From JBDKTH01 sp964558295 (GTDB taxonomy: Bacteria > Planctomycetota > Planctomycetia > Pirellulales > Thermoguttaceae): a DNA stretch of 43,517 nucleotides. A program made the translations under genes and the position numbers. This document shows positions 40,986 through 43,517 of the stretch, piece after piece (position 1 is the stretch's first letter; each line of letters begins with the position of its first letter). The notes under the pieces were generated by a model. It was given only the letters and a program-made list of their open reading frames with translations. It did no database searches and was not told the origin of the DNA. The stretch spans positions 1 to 43,517 of the forward strand of contig CAZLDQ010000018.1 of NCBI GenBank assembly GCA_964558295.1, in the 5' to 3' direction.

Positions 40986-43517
40986 ATGCGCCGTTTCCTG
41001 AAGTCCCGCAGCCGCTGCGTGAATCGCGCCTACTGGACCTGCCGTCTCGAACCCTTGGAAACCCGTGCCCTCTTTTCGGTTTCCTCGGGAATTGATGATT
41101 CCCTTGCGCTCGACGGTGCCATGGCCAGTAGTCTGACTGAGTATCGGTTGGGCTACGATGAAGATCCTTCTCGCTTCGAGATTGCTGCGTCGGCCGCTCT
41201 CTTTGATGCGACGCCGACGGGGACGAGCTATCTGCTGTATGAGCATTGGGGGGGGACTTGGTGTGATGCCGAGAAGACCCAAGCGAACCAGGAAGATGAC
41301 CTGATGTGTTGGGCGGCAGCCGCCTCGAACATCCTGGCCTGGACCGGCTGGGGCAACGTCAACGGATTGACCAATACGGACCAGATATTCGCCTACTTTC
41401 AGAGCCATTGGACCGACGAAGGCGGTTTGATGGAGTATGGCTGGGACTGGTGGTTTGACGGGACTAACAACAGCCAGGGCTATTCGGGATGGTCGCAGGT
41501 CGACGTGGCTGGGGGCGGTTTCTATCCGCACGAAACCTTCCGCGACTATTTCTACTACGACTACAACGAGGCGACCGCCCTGGCATCGATCAGCAGCTTC
41601 CTCAACCAAGGCTGCGGGGTAACGCTGGGCATCTACGGCCCCGGGGGCCATGCCATCACGTGCTGGGGCTACAACTACGACCCAAGCAATCCGACCAACT
41701 ATCTTGGGCTCTGGATTACGGATTCCGACGACAGCAAGCTCTTGAGCAGTCCTCCGGACAGCCTCCACTACTATGAGGTCAGCTATGTTTCCGGCAAGTG
41801 GTACCTCCAGGACTACTACGGAAGCGATGCCTGGTATATCGGCGCCGTCCAAGCCTTGGCTCCTAAGGACCCCACTCCCACGACCCCGATCGTGTCGAAC
41901 GACATCTCCGGCACCGTATGGAACGACACCAATGGGGACGGCCTGCACCAGACCAATGAAATCGGCTTGGCCGACGAGACCGTCTATCTTGATCTGAACA
42001 ACAATGGCCAGTTGGATCAGGAGACGACAGTTGTCAGTTCCTCGACCGTCCAGACGATTTCGGATTGGTCGCTAGCTACCTCGACGCTCAGCTTTGCGGG
42101 GTCGGGGACGATCACGGATGTCAATGTTGTCCTGAATATCACCCATACCTACGATTCCGATCTGACGGTCTATCTGATCAGTGCGCGGGGAACCCGCGTA
42201 TTGTTGTTCGACGGAGTGGGAGGGAGCGGGGACAATTTCGTCAATACGGTTCTCGATGACGAAGCAACGACGCCAATTAGCAGTGGGACCGCCAGTTTCA
42301 CCGGGCGGTTCCGCCCCTCGCGACTTCTCTCCCTGCTGGATGGCGAGGAAGCCCATGGCACTTGGATCCTGGAAGTCTACGACAACTACTCGGGCGACAC
42401 CGGGACGCTGAACAGTTGGGCTCTGGAGATCACCACGGGGGAACTCTCGACCCAGACCGATGCCAATGGCGTGTACAGCTTCACGGGATTGGCCGATGGG
42501 ACCTATGCCGTGCGGCACCAGACGACCGCCGGCTGGCAAGGAACCTATCCGACCAATGGAGTACATCTGGTCAGCCTCCATGGTGAATCCGTAGCCTCTG
42601 TTGACTTCATGGCGGTCGCGATTAGTGTGCCGGCGGCGGTGGACCTGGGGTTGGTCGACTACCGAAATCTTGCCGCACTGAATCCTTCCGCCGGCGAATG
42701 CTGGTATTCGCTCCAGACGACTCGCCAGGGCTATCTGACCCTCGAAGCACTCTTCACCGGAAGCACCGATGGAGCGACGCTGACCCTTTATGATGCCAGC
42801 CATCATCTGCTGATCACCTCCACAGCTTCCGATGGCGGCCAACGCATCGACTGGCAGGTCACCGCCGGTCAAACGTATTTCGTCGGCTTGAGCGGGACGT
42901 TGAGTGATGTGACTCTTCGTCTGACCAACCTCGTTACCGTCAGCGGCAGCATAGTCACGGTCTATGGAACGGCATCCGACGACCTGTTGGACTTTGCGGC
43001 GGCCAGTTGGCATCAAGTGACGATTAACCAAGTCCATTATCAGTTCGATGGAAGCGTCGTCAATACGTTCTCGTTTGACGCTGGCGCAGGCAACGATTCA
43101 GCCACGCTTTGCACGGCGTCTGGCGATGGCGATGTTGCTCGACTTTGGGCTCAATCGGCCACAGTCACGGGAACCGGCTACAGTATCCACGTTGCCCATG
43201 TGCCCAACATCGTCGTGGTCAGCGGCGGCGGCCAGGATACGGCCTATCTTTACGACTCGGCCGGCGACGATACGATGCTCGGCTATGCGGATCATGCCCA
43301 GCTATCGGGAAACGGGTATTTCAACTGGGTTGAAAAGTTCCTGACAGTCACGGCCTACGCCACCGCCGGCGGCAACGACGCGGCCCAGTTCTACGACTCG
43401 GCCGGCAACGATCGCTTTGCGGGCACGCCGGCCCGGGCGCGGTTGGCGTTGGCCAACGGCACGCTCCTGCTCGGCTACTACTTCGACACGGTCCAGGTCA
43501 CGGCCACGAGCGGTATG
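40986..43517 (+). CDS. Exported multidomain protein with IdeS-like cysteine peptidase domain (incomplete at window end)
   Basis: An open reading of 844 codons runs off the window. The ATG at 40986 has a strong GGAGG 6 nt upstream. The N-terminus CRLEPLETRALFSV matches the planctomycete LEPR-XLL-like export motif. Residues about 85-290 resemble the IdeS/Mac cysteine peptidases: Cys in DDLMCWAAAASNILAW (C108), His in GPGGHAITCWGYNYD (H222) and Asp in LWITDSDD (D246). Residues from about 304 begin an SdrD_B-type domain (ISGTVWNDTNGDG). That domain is interrupted at about 355-481 by a proprotein-convertase P domain (ITHTYDSDLTVYLIS) and resumes in TDANGVYSFTGLADGTYAV. A PPC-like domain (about 545-648) and repeats rich in AGGNDAAQFYDSAGNDRF follow. 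A C39/C70-type peptidase is the alternative for the first domain. Confidence 0.85.
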   Translation, partial: MRRFLKSRSRCVNRAYWTCRLEPLETRALFSVSSGIDDSLALDGAMASSLTEYRLGYDEDPSRFEIAASAALFDATPTGTSYLLYEHWGGTWCDAEKTQANQEDDLMCWAAAASNILAWTGWGNVNGLTNTDQIFAYFQSHWTDEGGLMEYGWDWWFDGTNNSQGYSGWSQVDVAGGGFYPHETFRDYFYYDYNEATALASISSFLNQGCGVTLGIYGPGGHAITCWGYNYDPSNPTNYLGLWITDSDDSKLLSSPPDSLHYYEVSYVSGKWYLQDYYGSDAWYIGAVQALAPKDPTPTTPIVSNDISGTVWNDTNGDGLHQTNEIGLADETVYLDLNNNGQLDQETTVVSSSTVQTISDWSLATSTLSFAGSGTITDVNVVLNITHTYDSDLTVYLISARGTRVLLFDGVGGSGDNFVNTVLDDEATTPISSGTASFTGRFRPSRLLSLLDGEEAHGTWILEVYDNYSGDTGTLNSWALEITTGELSTQTDANGVYSFTGLADGTYAVRHQTTAGWQGTYPTNGVHLVSLHGESVASVDFMAVAISVPAAVDLGLVDYRNLAALNPSAGECWYSLQTTRQGYLTLEALFTGSTDGATLTLYDASHHLLITSTASDGGQRIDWQVTAGQTYFVGLSGTLSDVTLRLTNLVTVSGSIVTVYGTASDDLLDFAAASWHQVTINQVHYQFDGSVVNTFSFDAGAGNDSATLCTASGDGDVARLWAQSATVTGTGYSIHVAHVPNIVVVSGGGQDTAYLYDSAGDDTMLGYADHAQLSGNGYFNWVEKFLTVTAYATAGGNDAAQFYDSAGNDRFAGTPARARLALANGTLLLGYYFDTVQVTATSGM

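Noticed and set aside
40908..41948. 346-codon minus-strand reading at the right end
   Set aside because: It is the shadow of the plus-strand peptidase gene, which has a strong ribosome site, domain motifs and no stop to the window end.

Overview
The window looks like chromosomal DNA of a planctomycete, probably related to the Pirellulales. The evidence is a DUF1549/DUF1553 - DUF1501 - pre-peptidase (PPC) gene trio typical of that phylum, an N-terminal LEPR-XLL-like export motif on a giant surface protein, AraC-type XylR-like regulators, HEAT-repeat proteins, and a Ser/Thr kinase beside an FHA-cyclase. Two runs of exactly ten Ns (20351-20360 and 30319-30328) mark assembly joins, so this is probably a metagenome-assembled scaffold.

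Region 1-4751 is a compact type II-C CRISPR-Cas locus. It holds cas9 (1049 aa with the start I prefer), cas1 and cas2 on the minus strand in overlapping order, and two 36-bp repeats with one 30-bp spacer at the window edge. Upstream of cas9, on the plus strand, is a convincing tracrRNA: a promoter, a 35-nt anti-repeat, two hairpins and a Rho-independent terminator ending in eight T. No csn2 or cas4 is visible. The pairing between tracrRNA and repeat shows that the array is transcribed rightwards, towards cas2.

Region 5161-14677 is planctomycete catabolic or surface biology: the DUF1549/DUF1553-DUF1501-PPC operon, then a XylR-like regulator divergent from a secreted clan GH-A glycoside hydrolase. 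Region 14950-21956 carries a small coiled-coil protein, a 3-hydroxyacyl-CoA dehydrogenase, two exported HEAT-repeat proteins and a secreted nucleoside hydrolase. Region 21995-26149 is a signalling pair, a transmembrane Ser/Thr kinase with an extracytoplasmic sensor followed by an FHA-GAF-class III cyclase.

Region 26387-38909 is mainly housekeeping: lysS, a LolC/LolD-type ABC transporter, a branched-chain aminotransferase, a YqaA/DedA-type membrane protein, ispE-spoVG, and tyrA-purL-purQ. SpoVG carries an inserted zinc ribbon, and PurL carries two N-terminal PurS-like domains. The right end has a secreted FG-GAP repeat protein and, running off the window, a multidomain exported protein that begins with an IdeS-like cysteine peptidase domain.

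The intergenic spacers are unusually rich in repeats: short word-like tandem and inverted repeats, a 30-bp-arm palindromic element, and two copies of an inverted repeat whose arms co-vary. Some of these repeats supply the last codons and the stop codon of the upstream gene, or sit where a ribosome binding site would be expected.
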